From Tolypothrix sp. FACHB-123 (lineage in GTDB: Bacteria; Cyanobacteriota; Cyanobacteriia; Cyanobacteriales; Nostocaceae): a stretch of DNA of 64,000 bases. The stretch is from assembly GCF_014697075.1 (NCBI RefSeq), contig NZ_JACJRE010000029.1, positions 1 to 64,000 on the forward strand, in the 5' to 3' direction. The translations under genes were made by a program, and so were the position numbers. Positions 45,186-53,899 of the stretch are shown piece by piece; positions within the stretch are counted from its first letter, which is position 1; every line of letters begins with the position of its first letter. The notes below the pieces were generated by a model. That model worked only from the letters and a program-made list of their open reading frames with translations, had not been told where the DNA came from and searched no databases.

Positions 45186-47666
45186 TTATTGGGATGATGG
45201 TCTAAGTCTCTCCCGCCAAGAAGGTTGTGTTGGTGATGAATTACCGGAACCAGATGAGCTACCACCAGATGAACTACCACCTGAGGATGATGGCGATCGC
45301 CTGGATCTACGAGGTGTAGAAGGCTCAGATGATTCTACCCGCCGACTGCGCCGTCGGGAACGAGATTCAGAAGAATTACCGCTGTTGCTTGATTCTTCAC
45401 TGCGATATCTTCGCCTTCTGCGAGATGAAGATGAAGATGTGTCATTATCTTGCTGTTGGTAATAACGTCTCCGGCGTCTGGGAGTTTCCTCTTGTTGGTC
45501 TTGTTGCGAATATCTGCGTCTTCTTGATGAACGTTCTTCGTTATTATTGTCCTCATCATCCGGCGATGATATGGCTTTATTGACAATTCGTCTAGGTTTG
45601 AGGGGTTTAGCTTTAATAGTGGCTTTACGACCTTCCAGTTTAGGACGTGCCGGAAACTTTTCTACTGGCATATCTTTTACGGCTTGTTCCATAAATTCGT
45701 GCCAGGTGTAAGCTGCACTACCACTACTACCCCAGGTGGGGCGATTGTTATCATTTCCTAACCAAACTCCAGTTACAAGTTGGGGAATGTAACCAATAAA
45801 CCATAAATCGCGGGCTTCGTCGGAGGTACCAGTTTTGCCAGCTACTTGTCTATTATTTAACTGAGCAGCAGCACCTGTACCAGCTTCTACCACATTGCGG
45901 AGCATCCAGGTCATGATAGCGGCACTATCCGCATCAAGCACCCGCTTGCCGGAGAAATTTGCTGACCAAATTACCTCACCTTGGCGGTTGAGCACGCGGC
46001 GAATACCATGAACTTCTGCGTGTAAGCCTTGGGTGGCAAAGCTACCATAAGCGCTAGTTAATTCCAGCAGATTGACTTCATTGGAGCCTAAAGCTAGGGA
46101 ATATGTCGGCTTGAGTTGGGACTTAATGCCCATTTCTTGGGCAAGTTTAATTGTTGGCTCAAATCCCACATCGATTAATGCTTTCACCGCAATGATATTA
46201 ATGGAACTGGTGAGGGCATCGCGCATGGTCATCCAGCCCCGGAATTTCTCAGTGTAGTTTTTCGGTTCATAGCCATCGACAACAAAGGGGGCATCGAGGT
46301 AGCTATGATAGGGACTCTTACCAGAAGCGATCGCCGTTGCATAAACAAAGCTTTTAAATGTCGAGCCTGGTTGTCGTTGGGCTTGAGTAACTCGATTAAA
46401 CTGGTTCTTACCAAAGTCTTTACCACCAACCATTGCTTGAATTTCCCCGTTGCGGGGATCGATGGCCACCATTGCAGCTTGTTTAAAGTTTTCCCAGCGT
46501 CCCTGATTTCGCAGGGTTTTGGCTACTGCTTCTTCGGCAAATTTTTGCCAAGATGGGTTTAAGGTGGTTTCTACCACTAAACCCCCTCCCGCTAACACAT
46601 CAGCTGAAACATACTTGGGCAGTTCTTGTTGAATGTAGGTAGTAAAGTAGGGAAATTCTACTTGCAGTCGCTTTGGTAAACTGCTGTTGAGGGTGAGAGT
46701 TTCGCTACTGGCTGCTTCCCTTTCGGCGGCGGTGATAATGCCATCTTCCTGCATTCGCTGCAATACCAAATTTCGCCTAGCCTTGGCGGCTTGAGGATTT
46801 CTGTCTGGGGAGTAGAGGCTGGGGGCTGGTGCTAAACCGGCGATGGTAGCCATTTCTGGTAAGGTGAGTTGATCTACCGATTTACTAAAGTAGACCCATG
46901 CGGCATCGGCTACACCATAAGCACCTGCGCCCAAATACACCAAATTCAAATAACGCTCGAGAATTTGGTCTTTGGTTAATTCTTGCTCCATCTTTTGCGC
47001 TAGTCGGACTTCTTTGAGTTTGCGCCAGATGGTTTTTTCTTGTTTGATGAATAAAATCCGGGCTAGCTGTTGGGTAATAGTGCTACCGCCTTCGACAACA
47101 TTTTGCGATCGCAAGTTATTCCAAACTGCTCTGACTATACCTTGGGGATCGACGCCTTGATGTTGCTCAAATCGCCGATCTTCGGAAGCGATAAAAGCTT
47201 TTTTCAAGTTATCTGGTATTTGCTCTAGTTTTAGCTGTTCTCTGGCGGCTTCACCTTGTTGTTGCAAGATACTACCGTCCGCCGCTTTAATGGTCAATGT
47301 TTGTTGGCGGACAACAGCATTTAACTCAGATTTATCTGGCAAAGTCTTGTCTATGCTAGCAATCCCATAGTTAAAGGCGACGATCCCACCACCGATACTT
47401 AAGCTTCCCCAAAACCAAAGGCGACGATAAAAGGGTTTTTCTTTGGTGGATAGTTTAGCAATTACTCCAGATGAGACTTGTTGCATCTGGCTGAGTACTC
47501 GCTTTCCTTTTCCCAGCTTTGTTGGTGGTAAGTTCTCATTTATAGATTCTTCTTGGACAGATTCTTCGTTTTCGAGATGATTACCAGGGGACAATCGTGG
47601 TTGCTCCTTGTCAGATGCACTTAAATCAGTTGTTCCTTGCTTGAACCAGGAGGTTAGTTTCCTCAC
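45186..47666 (-). CDS. Class A penicillin-binding protein (PBP1A family)
   Basis: 826 residues. Short cytoplasmic tail with Arg/Lys, a signal anchor at about residues 80-105 (RLWFWGSLSIGGGIVAFNYGI), then a GT51 transglycosylase (IASEDRRFEQHQGVDPQGIVRA with catalytic Glu, GGSTITQQLAR) and a transpeptidase with SxxK (RQPGSTFKSFV), SxN (SSINI) and KTGT (AGKTGTSDEARD). It polymerises and cross-links peptidoglycan in the periplasm. The last 140 residues are low-complexity, Arg/Ser/Gln-rich (repeated RRRRY, then SSSGGSSSGGSS), a long basic tail beyond the catalytic domains. Upstream intergenic sequence holds its promoter. Confidence 0.95.
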   Translation of the reverse strand: MRKLTSWFKQGTTDLSASDKEQPRLSPGNHLENEESVQEESINENLPPTKLGKGKRVLSQMQQVSSGVIAKLSTKEKPFYRRLWFWGSLSIGGGIVAFNYGIASIDKTLPDKSELNAVVRQQTLTIKAADGSILQQQGEAAREQLKLEQIPDNLKKAFIASEDRRFEQHQGVDPQGIVRAVWNNLRSQNVVEGGSTITQQLARILFIKQEKTIWRKLKEVRLAQKMEQELTKDQILERYLNLVYLGAGAYGVADAAWVYFSKSVDQLTLPEMATIAGLAPAPSLYSPDRNPQAAKARRNLVLQRMQEDGIITAAEREAASSETLTLNSSLPKRLQVEFPYFTTYIQQELPKYVSADVLAGGGLVVETTLNPSWQKFAEEAVAKTLRNQGRWENFKQAAMVAIDPRNGEIQAMVGGKDFGKNQFNRVTQAQRQPGSTFKSFVYATAIASGKSPYHSYLDAPFVVDGYEPKNYTEKFRGWMTMRDALTSSINIIAVKALIDVGFEPTIKLAQEMGIKSQLKPTYSLALGSNEVNLLELTSAYGSFATQGLHAEVHGIRRVLNRQGEVIWSANFSGKRVLDADSAAIMTWMLRNVVEAGTGAAAQLNNRQVAGKTGTSDEARDLWFIGYIPQLVTGVWLGNDNNRPTWGSSGSAAYTWHEFMEQAVKDMPVEKFPARPKLEGRKATIKAKPLKPRRIVNKAISSPDDEDNNNEERSSRRRRYSQQDQQEETPRRRRRYYQQQDNDTSSSSSRRRRRYRSEESSNSGNSSESRSRRRSRRVESSEPSTPRRSRRSPSSSGGSSSGGSSSGSGNSSPTQPSWRERLRPSSQ

Positions 47667-47915
47667 GTTAGTTTCTCGCTCAAATGTAGTTGCTACCTAA
47701 CCACCAGTGCGATCGGGGTTAGCGTATCACCTTTGTGTTAGTATAATATCCCATAAATAAACAAGTGAATTCAGTAAAATACAATGATTTTTTGGAATTC
47801 TTTAAATTTGATCCCGTAAATATTAATACAAAATTTTATTAATTTGTCACAGTTAAAATACTGTGATTAGCAACTAAAAAATATGCCGTCAGGTATAAGC
47901 ACAAAGACGAGTAGC

Positions 47916-48428
47916 ATGTCAAAAACTGGCACGCTCACCAAAGGCGTGATTGCGGCGATCGCTCTTGGTAGTAATATTGGCGATTCTCAAGAAATTTTAG
48001 AAGCTGCGATCGCCACTTTAGCCAACACACCAGGTATTTTTCTCCAAGCAAAATCTCAATGGTATCAAACTAAAGCCATCGGCCCGCCACAACCAGATTA
48101 CTTAAACGGCTGCGCTTTAGTGAAAATATTCATGCTACCGCATCTGTTATTAGAAACATTATTAGGAATCGAACAAAAATTTGGGCGTGTACGTCAACAG
48201 CAGTGGGGCCCCCGTACCCTAGATTTAGATTTGCTGTTATATGATGACTTAATTATTGATACACCCACCCTGCAAATCCCCCATCCGCGAATGCGGGAGC
48301 GGGCTTTTGTCTTGGTTCCCTTAGCGGAAATTGCTCCGAATTGGGTTGAACCAGTATCTGGATGTGTTATTAAAGATTTGGTTAAAGAGGTTAACTGTTC
48401 TGATGTACATTTATTGATGGGCAGTTAA
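47916..48428 (+). CDS. folK: 2-amino-4-hydroxy-6-hydroxymethyldihydropteridine pyrophosphokinase
   Basis: Transfers pyrophosphate from ATP to 6-hydroxymethyldihydropterin in folate synthesis. The HPPK core is complete: AIALGSNIGDSQEILEAAIATL, YLNGCALVKI, and the signature GPRTLDLDLLLYDDLIIDTPTLQIPHPRMRERAFVLVPLAEIAP. I prefer ATG 47916 (MSKTGTLTKG, 170 residues); an in-frame ATG at 47883 adds MPSGISTKTSS. The two cannot be separated by an SD site. It is divergent from the PBP gene and 55-80 bp before the NUDIX gene, probably co-transcribed. Confidence 0.94.
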   Translation: MSKTGTLTKGVIAAIALGSNIGDSQEILEAAIATLANTPGIFLQAKSQWYQTKAIGPPQPDYLNGCALVKIFMLPHLLLETLLGIEQKFGRVRQQQWGPRTLDLDLLLYDDLIIDTPTLQIPHPRMRERAFVLVPLAEIAPNWVEPVSGCVIKDLVKEVNCSDVHLLMGS

Positions 48429-48510
48429 AATTACACCCCATAAACCCAGGAAACCTAGAGCTAACAAGCCTTAGAGTTGACCTGTGTATCTAAAGACACA
48501 CAATTTTACT

Positions 48511-49059
48511 ATGCCACTAGGTAGAGAATTACCACAGCTGCTGAGACAACGTTTGTTCTATAAAGGACGCAAGTTTAACTTTGAAGTTAATCGCTTGCGG
48601 TTACCTAACAAAGCCGAGGGCGAATGGGAATGTATTCGTCACCCCGGTGGTGCGCTAGCTGTGCCTGTGACAGCGGATGGTAAGCTGATACTGTTGCGCC
48701 AGTACCGCTTTGCAATTCAAGGAAGAATCATCGAATTTCCCGCCGGTACTTTAGAACTCAATGAAGATCCCCTAGAAGCAGTACAGCGAGAACTTCAAGA
48801 AGAAACTGGTTATCGTGCCCAAAAGTGGGATAAATTAGGAGAGTTTTTTCTAGCTCCTGGATATTCTGATGAAATTCTCTATGCTTTTCTGGCGAGAGAT
48901 TTAGAAAAGTTAGAGACACCGCCAGAAAAAGAAGAAGATGAGGATATCGAAGTTCTTTATTACACTCCTGAAGAACTGGAGAAAGCCTTTATCGATGGCG
49001 AACCAGTAGATGCGAAAACGATTTCTAGCTTTTTGTTAGCTCGTCCTTTCTTAATTTAA
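48511..49059 (+). CDS. NUDIX hydrolase (ADP-ribose pyrophosphatase type)
   Basis: 182 residues from ATG 48511 (MPLGRELPQLLRQRLFYKGRKF). The intact Nudix box GTLELNEDPLEAVQRELQEETGY follows exactly G-x5-E-x7-REUxEExGU. The preceding LILLRQYRFAIQGRIIEFPAG is typical of ADP-sugar hydrolases, which recycle ADP-ribose to AMP and ribose 5-phosphate. The frame is open back to a GTG at 48484, adding nine residues not normal for the family. Stop followed within 10 bp by a broken ADP-ribosylglycohydrolase gene, so the two may once have formed an ADP-ribose unit. Confidence 0.9.
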   Translation: MPLGRELPQLLRQRLFYKGRKFNFEVNRLRLPNKAEGEWECIRHPGGALAVPVTADGKLILLRQYRFAIQGRIIEFPAGTLELNEDPLEAVQRELQEETGYRAQKWDKLGEFFLAPGYSDEILYAFLARDLEKLETPPEKEEDEDIEVLYYTPEELEKAFIDGEPVDAKTISSFLLARPFLI

Positions 49060-49067
49060 TTGTAGAT

Positions 49068-49216
49068 ATGCTCATCGAATTAGCAATTGGTGACGCCTAA
49101 GGTGCAGGCTGGGAATAGGCTAACAAAATGAGCGTCTATAACAATTTGAGTCGATACGTATCATACCCTCGTCATCGACTCATCCCCAGTAGTTATACAG
49201 ACGAAGTTTCACACAG
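49068..49216 (+). pseudogene. ADP-ribosylglycohydrolase remnant with two nonsense codons
   Basis: From ATG 49068 the frame reads MLIELAIGDA, TAA, GAGWE, TAG, ANKMSVYNNLSRYV, then SYPRHRLIPSSYTDEVSH. This is the start of the DraG/ADP-ribosyl-glycohydrolase family (ELAIGDAYGAGFEY..., later YTDDT with metal-binding Asp). Both stops replace codons that are Tyr in the family. The rest of the gene, about 200 residues, is missing. It is clearly non-functional. Confidence 0.75.
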
Positions 49217-49317
49217 GTTCTGGAACTAGGCGATCGCCTCCACGAGGTTACCTTCAGTCCTCATTTCCTCCTGTGAGTGGTACGATGTTGAAGTAGCTGC
49301 TTGACTAGTTGGGATCG

Positions 49318-49782
49318 ATGAATAAACCATTGGATGCCGCGCTTTCGGTTGAAATTTCTCAACGCATCAAAAGCAAAGCCAAAAAAATTTTTGATAATGC
49401 TTATAAAGCAGCACTGGCGACGGAGAAAGCAAAGTATGTCCAGGGGTTTTTAGTGTTTCCCGGTCAGCCATACCGACCTGTTGAACATGCTTGGATTGAA
49501 TTAGAAGAGTCAATTGTCGATCCCAACCTACCTCATCTGCAAAAAAAACCAGAGCATCTTTACTACTTTCCCGCAGAAAGCTTTTCTGTAAAGAAACTTA
49601 AAGCAATTATCGAAGAATCTGAAGAAGATTATCCAGAAGATGACCCCCTACCAATTTATGGTGACCCACCTTATGAATATTATGGTGATGTCATGTTGGG
49701 TGGGAAAAATTATTTGGATGCATATCAAGCCGCTGAGGCTAAAAGCAATGAAATTAATCAACCTAAATTGGATAGTAATTAA
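49318..49782 (+). CDS. Hypothetical soluble protein
   Basis: 154 residues from ATG 49318 (MNKPLDAALSVEISQRIK); a TTG at 49309 is in frame but has no support. N-terminal half helical and basic (KSKAKKIFDNAYKAALATEKAKYVQGF), then a beta-rich segment (FLVFPGQPYRPVEHAWIELEESIVDP) and an acidic stretch (EESEEDYPEDDPLPIYGDPPYEYYGDVMLGG). No membrane segment or signal. I do not recognise the family. The sequence is organised enough to be a real gene. Confidence 0.65.
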   Translation: MNKPLDAALSVEISQRIKSKAKKIFDNAYKAALATEKAKYVQGFLVFPGQPYRPVEHAWIELEESIVDPNLPHLQKKPEHLYYFPAESFSVKKLKAIIEESEEDYPEDDPLPIYGDPPYEYYGDVMLGGKNYLDAYQAAEAKSNEINQPKLDSN

Positions 49783-49817
49783 GGGACTTCCAAGTAAAAA
49801 AATATTCCATTACTATT

Positions 49818-49865
49818 GTTCACTGTTGACAGTTGACTGTTAACCGTCAACCGTCAACGACTTGA
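49818..49865. repeat. GTTGACAGTTGACTGTTAACC-type short repeats
   Basis: Overlapping units of GTTGACA / GTTGACT and CCGTCAA (49825-49860), partly self-complementary, in the spacer between two convergent hypothetical genes. The rest of the 240-bp gap shows nothing else. Confidence 0.65.
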
Positions 49866-50024
49866 ACGGAATAATTTATTTTTTTGAGTTCCCTAATAGA
49901 TTTTCAAAGGTATGGGGCATGGGAAACATGCCTAATCCTCAATTCCCAATGCTATTTTGTCAAGGGCGGGGAGACCCAGCCCCTAGGGATATATGGGTAT
50001 TAAATTACGATTTTTGATGATTAA

Positions 50025-50420
50025 TTAAGATTTACCATCACTACCAAAATATTCCCGATAGGCGCAGATTTTGTCTCCACGCACATCAAAAAATACTGCT
50101 ACCCGATTTTTGTAAGGTTGTCCGAATAATAGCGCTTCATCCCGAAATTCAAATACAACTGTTGTTTGACTACTAGTAATCCTGTCTAAAGCAGTCAGCT
50201 TTATACCCTGATTAAAAGCCGCAGAAACATATTGAAAAAACTCTTTGGCTCGCTCTTTCCCGTGATTCCAACCGGAAAATTTACCTATGGGAAACCAAAA
50301 GGTAAAATCTTCTGTCAGCATATCTAAAAATTCTTGCCATTCGCCGGTTGCTAGACCATGTTTAAAATGCTCAAATCCTTGCTGTGCAATTTTTAAAGTA
50401 TTTTCTGAATCTGTTACCAT
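50025..50420 (-). CDS. SnoaL/NTF2-like protein (ketosteroid isomerase-like fold)
   Basis: 131 residues from ATG 50420 (MVTDSENTLKIAQQGFEHFKHGLATGEWQEFLDMLTEDFTFWFPIG). The opening helices and EDFTFWFP..GKFSGWNHGKERAKEFFQYV are typical of the alpha+beta cone fold of the NTF2/SnoaL group, which binds small hydrophobic ligands. The family spans isomerases, cyclases and carotenoid-binding C-terminal domain homologues. The substrate is unknown. An in-frame ATG four codons upstream (50432) is equally open. Monocistronic. Confidence 0.75.
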   Translation of the reverse strand: MVTDSENTLKIAQQGFEHFKHGLATGEWQEFLDMLTEDFTFWFPIGKFSGWNHGKERAKEFFQYVSAAFNQGIKLTALDRITSSQTTVVFEFRDEALLFGQPYKNRVAVFFDVRGDKICAYREYFGSDGKS

Positions 50421-50432
50421 CGGATTTCCCAA

Positions 50433-50946
50433 CTGTATATAAATTTAATTTAAAGTTATACATCATGTTAATTAAACCCTACCGCAAGCTAAGGAAAATC
50501 AACCTTGTGCTGCATTTGTTCATTCCTAGCCCATCGTCAACTGTCAACATTCAACCAAAATTTTCACATCAACCTTCACGCCATGTTTTGGCAGAAATCT
50601 TATGGTGAACATTTATATTTTTTATACCTCATGCCCAATACTAACTTTCACATCAGGCGATCGCACTTAAATTATATAACTGCTTTTTCGCTGTTTAGTA
50701 AGCAGTTATTTCGCACATATTTTTAATTTCCATCTTTACAAACATAGATAATTCCGTAGTATTACTGAATAAAATATAAATTTTTGATGAAGAAAGCGGT
50801 AGAAATCCGAAAAAACCTCAGTATTATCCGGTTTGGTGTATTAAACTGATGACAAATTATATGAGCATTTTGTTTGCTAAGTATCAAAAAAATAGCGAAG
50901 AATAGCAGTTTTTGAGAACTCAAGTTTTAGAGGACAAGAGAAAATT
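50433..50946. other. 514-bp spacer before the aminotransferase gene
   Basis: AT-rich. It contains an inverted repeat AACTGCTT / AAGCAGTT (50678-50685 and 50700-50707) that could be a terminator or an operator, and a HIP1-like site near 50660. The ribosome-binding site region before 50947 is purine-rich (GAGGACAAGAGAAA). No gene was recognised. Confidence 0.45.
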
Positions 50947-52251
50947 ATGCGAAATTTTGGGACTCCGCCAAAGAATCGCTTGTATACGAATTTGAACAGC
51001 TACCTGCTGTTTTTAAGTTATGTCCTCCTAGGACGATTAAAGCAAGACAAAAAAGAGATTGAGTTGTTTGAAAAGGCGCTATGTGAGAGGTTTGCTACTC
51101 AACATGCAATTTGCGTGTATCAATGTCGAGTGGGGATATATCTTGCTGTTAAAGCTTTAATTAAGCCGGGACAAGAAGTAATTTTGTCTCCTTATACGAT
51201 TGCGGATGTAGTCAATATGGTGATTTTTGCGGGGGGGCGTCCTGTATTTGCTGATGTGGATCGCCAAACCTGTAATATCTCACCTACAGAAGTAGAGCGT
51301 TTGATTAACCGGAACACGGGAGCGGTTTTGATTACGCATTTGCACGGATTGGCTGCGGAAGCGCACCGAATTAAAGAAATTTGCGATCGCTTCCACGTTC
51401 CAATGATCGAAGATTGCGCTCAATCTTTTGGCGTTTACGAACAAGAAAAAGCTGTGGGAGCAATTGGCGATGTTGGTGTATTCAGCTTTGAAATGCATAA
51501 AAATTTAACTACCTGGCTGGGAGGCGCAGTCATTACCAACCGCACAGATGTAGTAGAAAAAATCCGCGCTGATTTAGAAAGTTTTACCTATCCACCGCTT
51601 CCTGGTATTCAAGGCAAAGTTAAAACAGGATTGATTCAAGATATTGCTAGCTCTCCTATTATCTTCCAGTTATTTACCTACCCGATACTGCGATTGAGCT
51701 ACCTCAAAAATCTTGAAGTTGTCAACGAAAAAGTTCGCAGAAAACCCCAAGAAAGCCAACCAGCAGAACATTTACCTGAGATATATAAGTCATGGTACAC
51801 ACCATTTCAGGCTCGTCTTGGGTTATTACGACTGAAGCATATCGATCGTGATATTAAGACGAGAGTTGATAACGCGCTGTTGTATTACGAGGGATTAAAA
51901 GATATCGATGAATTAATTTTGCCGCCTCTGCGGACGGATGGCTCTCATACTTATCTTTGGTTCCCCGTGCAATATTCTCGTCGGGACGATCTGCTACGAT
52001 TTATGTACAATCATTATCGAGATATCGCGGCTGGACATTTTACTAGCACTGCTGATTCGCCTCGATTTCAAGAATTTTATCGAGACTGTCCGAACGCGAA
52101 AAAAGTTGAGCAAGAACTATTTTATTTGCCTACCTATCCTTCCTATTCGCAAAAACAAATCGAGAAGAATATACAAGTAATTCGGCAATATTTCCGGCAG
52201 ATATCATCAGTTAATCAAGCCAAAAATACACCAATATATACTCATTCTTAA
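50947..52251 (+). CDS. DegT/DnrJ/EryC1/StrS aminotransferase family protein
   Basis: 434 residues, PLP fold type I. Landmarks are VILSPYTIADVVNMVIFAGGRPVFADVDRQTCNIS, VPMIEDCAQSFG (Asp to the pyridine nitrogen) and GVFSFEMHKNLTTWLGGAVITN with the Schiff-base Lys in MHKNLT. The family transaminates nucleotide-linked keto-sugars or forms aminodeoxy or AHBA-type products. No sugar-nucleotide or glycosyltransferase gene is beside it, so the pathway is unclear. A 17-bp perfect stem-loop begins at the stop codon. Confidence 0.88.
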   Translation: MRNFGTPPKNRLYTNLNSYLLFLSYVLLGRLKQDKKEIELFEKALCERFATQHAICVYQCRVGIYLAVKALIKPGQEVILSPYTIADVVNMVIFAGGRPVFADVDRQTCNISPTEVERLINRNTGAVLITHLHGLAAEAHRIKEICDRFHVPMIEDCAQSFGVYEQEKAVGAIGDVGVFSFEMHKNLTTWLGGAVITNRTDVVEKIRADLESFTYPPLPGIQGKVKTGLIQDIASSPIIFQLFTYPILRLSYLKNLEVVNEKVRRKPQESQPAEHLPEIYKSWYTPFQARLGLLRLKHIDRDIKTRVDNALLYYEGLKDIDELILPPLRTDGSHTYLWFPVQYSRRDDLLRFMYNHYRDIAAGHFTSTADSPRFQEFYRDCPNAKKVEQELFYLPTYPSYSQKQIEKNIQVIRQYFRQISSVNQAKNTPIYTHS

Positions 52252-52289
52252 TATGTATTTTGGTGGGCAATACCCACCAAAATACATAT
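52251..52289. terminator. Bidirectional terminator, 17-bp perfect stem
   Basis: Left arm 52251-52267 and right arm 52273-52289 are perfectly complementary (cores TTTTGGTGGG / CCCACCAAAA), with loop CAATA. It starts at the last base of the aminotransferase stop and lies 31 bp from the end of the convergent 32-residue sORF. Confidence 0.85.
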
Positions 52290-52319
52290 ACTAATTGAGA
52301 TTTGCTATAAACAACGCTT

Positions 52320-52418
52320 TTACTCTTGTTCTTCTTCAAAAAACCAAGCTTCTGCCAATAGTGTAAAGCCAACCAGCCAAAGTAATAAGAAAATCGAAAC
52401 CAGAATTATTCCTGTCAT
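52320..52418 (-). CDS. 32-residue single-helix membrane sORF
   Basis: The minus strand encodes MTGIILVSIFLLLWLVGFTL followed by LAEAWFFEEEQE and a stop. One membrane helix is followed by an acidic tail. GGAG lies 9 nt upstream of the ATG, giving a proper ribosome-binding site, and the sORF ends 31 bp from a shared terminator. The size and layout resemble the tiny subunits of thylakoid complexes (PetL/PetM, PsbX, NdhP/NdhQ types), but I recognise no specific match. It is too short for usual gene finders. Confidence 0.55.
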   Translation of the reverse strand: MTGIILVSIFLLLWLVGFTLLAEAWFFEEEQE

Positions 52419-52608
52419 GGCTAATAACTCCCCCGATTTAATTTCAGTACAGAGTTATATTCAAGTTAGCGAGATTTTCATTGACTAAAGACAAGTTGCA
52501 ACAAAGATTGACAATAAGTTTATGGATAACGGGATATGTATCTCTGTTGCTTACCCACTCCATCATCAAGGAATACCTTCGTTGAGCGATGATTAGTGTT
52601 GTTGTGTG

Positions 52609-53241
52609 TCACTTCTTTTTGCTAGCAGATTGAGTTTGCTCAGAATTAACTAATTCATTCTTTGATGGTGGAAATGTCTGCTTGACATATTCAGGTGTGG
52701 ATGATGGTGTTGCTTGACTAGAAGGCTGCTTTTTATTCTGATTTAAAAACCCGATAATACCGCCACTGCCAATAATAATTGCTGTCAGAGGTATGAGTAC
52801 GTATTGTATCCACCATTGAATATTTGTGGTCGCAAGTGAATCGCTGAAAACAGCACCGCCGCTTTTCAGCGCCTCTTTGACTTCTTTTGAAAGCCCACTA
52901 CTTCCTCCAAATAAAGCAGATTGGACATTAGTACCACTGAAGTCAACGCCATTGAGTTTTGTGTGTTGTAAATTAGCATGGGACAGATCAGCACCGATTA
53001 AAATTGCTTCTCTTAAATCAGCACCTTTTAAATTAGCGTTACATAAGTTAGCACCCCGTAAACTGGCATTACGTAAATCGGTACCGCATAGTTGAGCATT
53101 CTGAAGCTTTGAACCGTTGAAAATACAACCTCTCAGATCACTGCCATTGATTTTTGTACCGATAAATATATGATAGGAAAGGTCTTGATTTTTGCGATCG
53201 CAGCCATTCCAATCTTGATAAGAAAAATCGTTATCGCTCAT
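52609..53241 (-). CDS. Pentapeptide-repeat protein with a C-terminal membrane anchor
   Basis: 210 residues from ATG 53241 (MSDNDFSYQDWNGCDRKNQDL), preceded by AAGGGGA with suitable spacing; a longer frame to 53301 is not supported. Residues about 18-105 are pentapeptide repeats of the A(D/N)LxX type (GADLSHANLQHTKLNGVDF), which form a right-handed quadrilateral beta-helix. A helix near residues 145-165 (YVLIPLTAIIIGSGGIIGFL) and a Ser/Gln-rich tail follow. Function unknown; such proteins are abundant in cyanobacteria. It is the last of three same-strand small genes. Confidence 0.82.
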   Translation of the reverse strand: MSDNDFSYQDWNGCDRKNQDLSYHIFIGTKINGSDLRGCIFNGSKLQNAQLCGTDLRNASLRGANLCNANLKGADLREAILIGADLSHANLQHTKLNGVDFSGTNVQSALFGGSSGLSKEVKEALKSGGAVFSDSLATTNIQWWIQYVLIPLTAIIIGSGGIIGFLNQNKKQPSSQATPSSTPEYVKQTFPPSKNELVNSEQTQSASKKK

Positions 53242-53376
53242 AGTTGAGATTCCCCTTGTGATTGTTGGCGATTGAGCTTTGAGCTTGCATACCAAAACCA
53301 CCCAACAACTCTGAGAGGTTATGGCTGTGAAAATAGGGTTTAGAGAAGAAATATTTTCCTATGAGAGGCTAATTTG

Positions 53377-53411
53377 TAGCCTTTAGCTGAATGGGAATGA
53401 GCTAAAGGCTA
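53377..53411. terminator. Perfect 12-bp inverted repeat
   Basis: TAGCCTTTAGCT (53377-53388) / AGCTAAAGGCTA (53400-53411) with an 11-nt loop, between two minus-strand genes. Probably terminates the 53439-53726 gene. Confidence 0.55.
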
Positions 53412-53438
53412 TATCTGAAACAGCACCGTAAATTGAGC

Positions 53439-53726
53439 TTAACGCCAAGATTCAAAAATCATGGCGATCGCAAATAAGCAGAATAGCGCTACTGCAACCC
53501 GTAAAAACCAGATCCAGACATCAATAGATAGCAAGCTGTTAGCCAGTGAGAATGCACCGAAAACTTGAAACACCACAATAGCGATCGCAAAACCAGCTAT
53601 AGCCAATACCAAATACTTCAGTCCTTTACCTGTGACAATTAATAGGGGATTGGTTTTCATAGCTTTTTTCCTGTCTTCAGTAGGGAGTTGAACAACAGAC
53701 GTTTCATGGTGTTTATTGCTGTGCAT
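53439..53726 (-). CDS. Hypothetical membrane protein
   Basis: 95 residues from ATG 53726 (MHSNKHHETSVVQLPTEDRKKAM), with a strong GGAGG 6 nt upstream; the frame to 53774 is open but unsupported. Two membrane helices (about residues 35-58 and 66-88, with VWIWFLRVAVALFCLFAIAMIF at the end) follow a polar N-terminus. Family not recognised. Confidence 0.65.
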   Translation of the reverse strand: MHSNKHHETSVVQLPTEDRKKAMKTNPLLIVTGKGLKYLVLAIAGFAIAIVVFQVFGAFSLANSLLSIDVWIWFLRVAVALFCLFAIAMIFESWR

Positions 53727-53899
53727 AAAATTTCCTCCGGGATTAAAAAAGCCGGTCAGTGCCAATTGCACCACCAGCTTGTAAACTTCTCATTTATCAA
53801 AAGCCAAATGTCTTCAGAAAATTAGATATTCAATTGTGTAAATGACTTGATTCAGCTACCAATCCTCTTCACTTTGGGTAGCTTTGACCATGTAGCAAA

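Noticed and set aside
49640..49843. 67-codon frame overlapping the 49318-49782 gene
   Set aside because: Shifted frame of a better supported gene; Met/Ile-rich as expected from frame-shifted reading.
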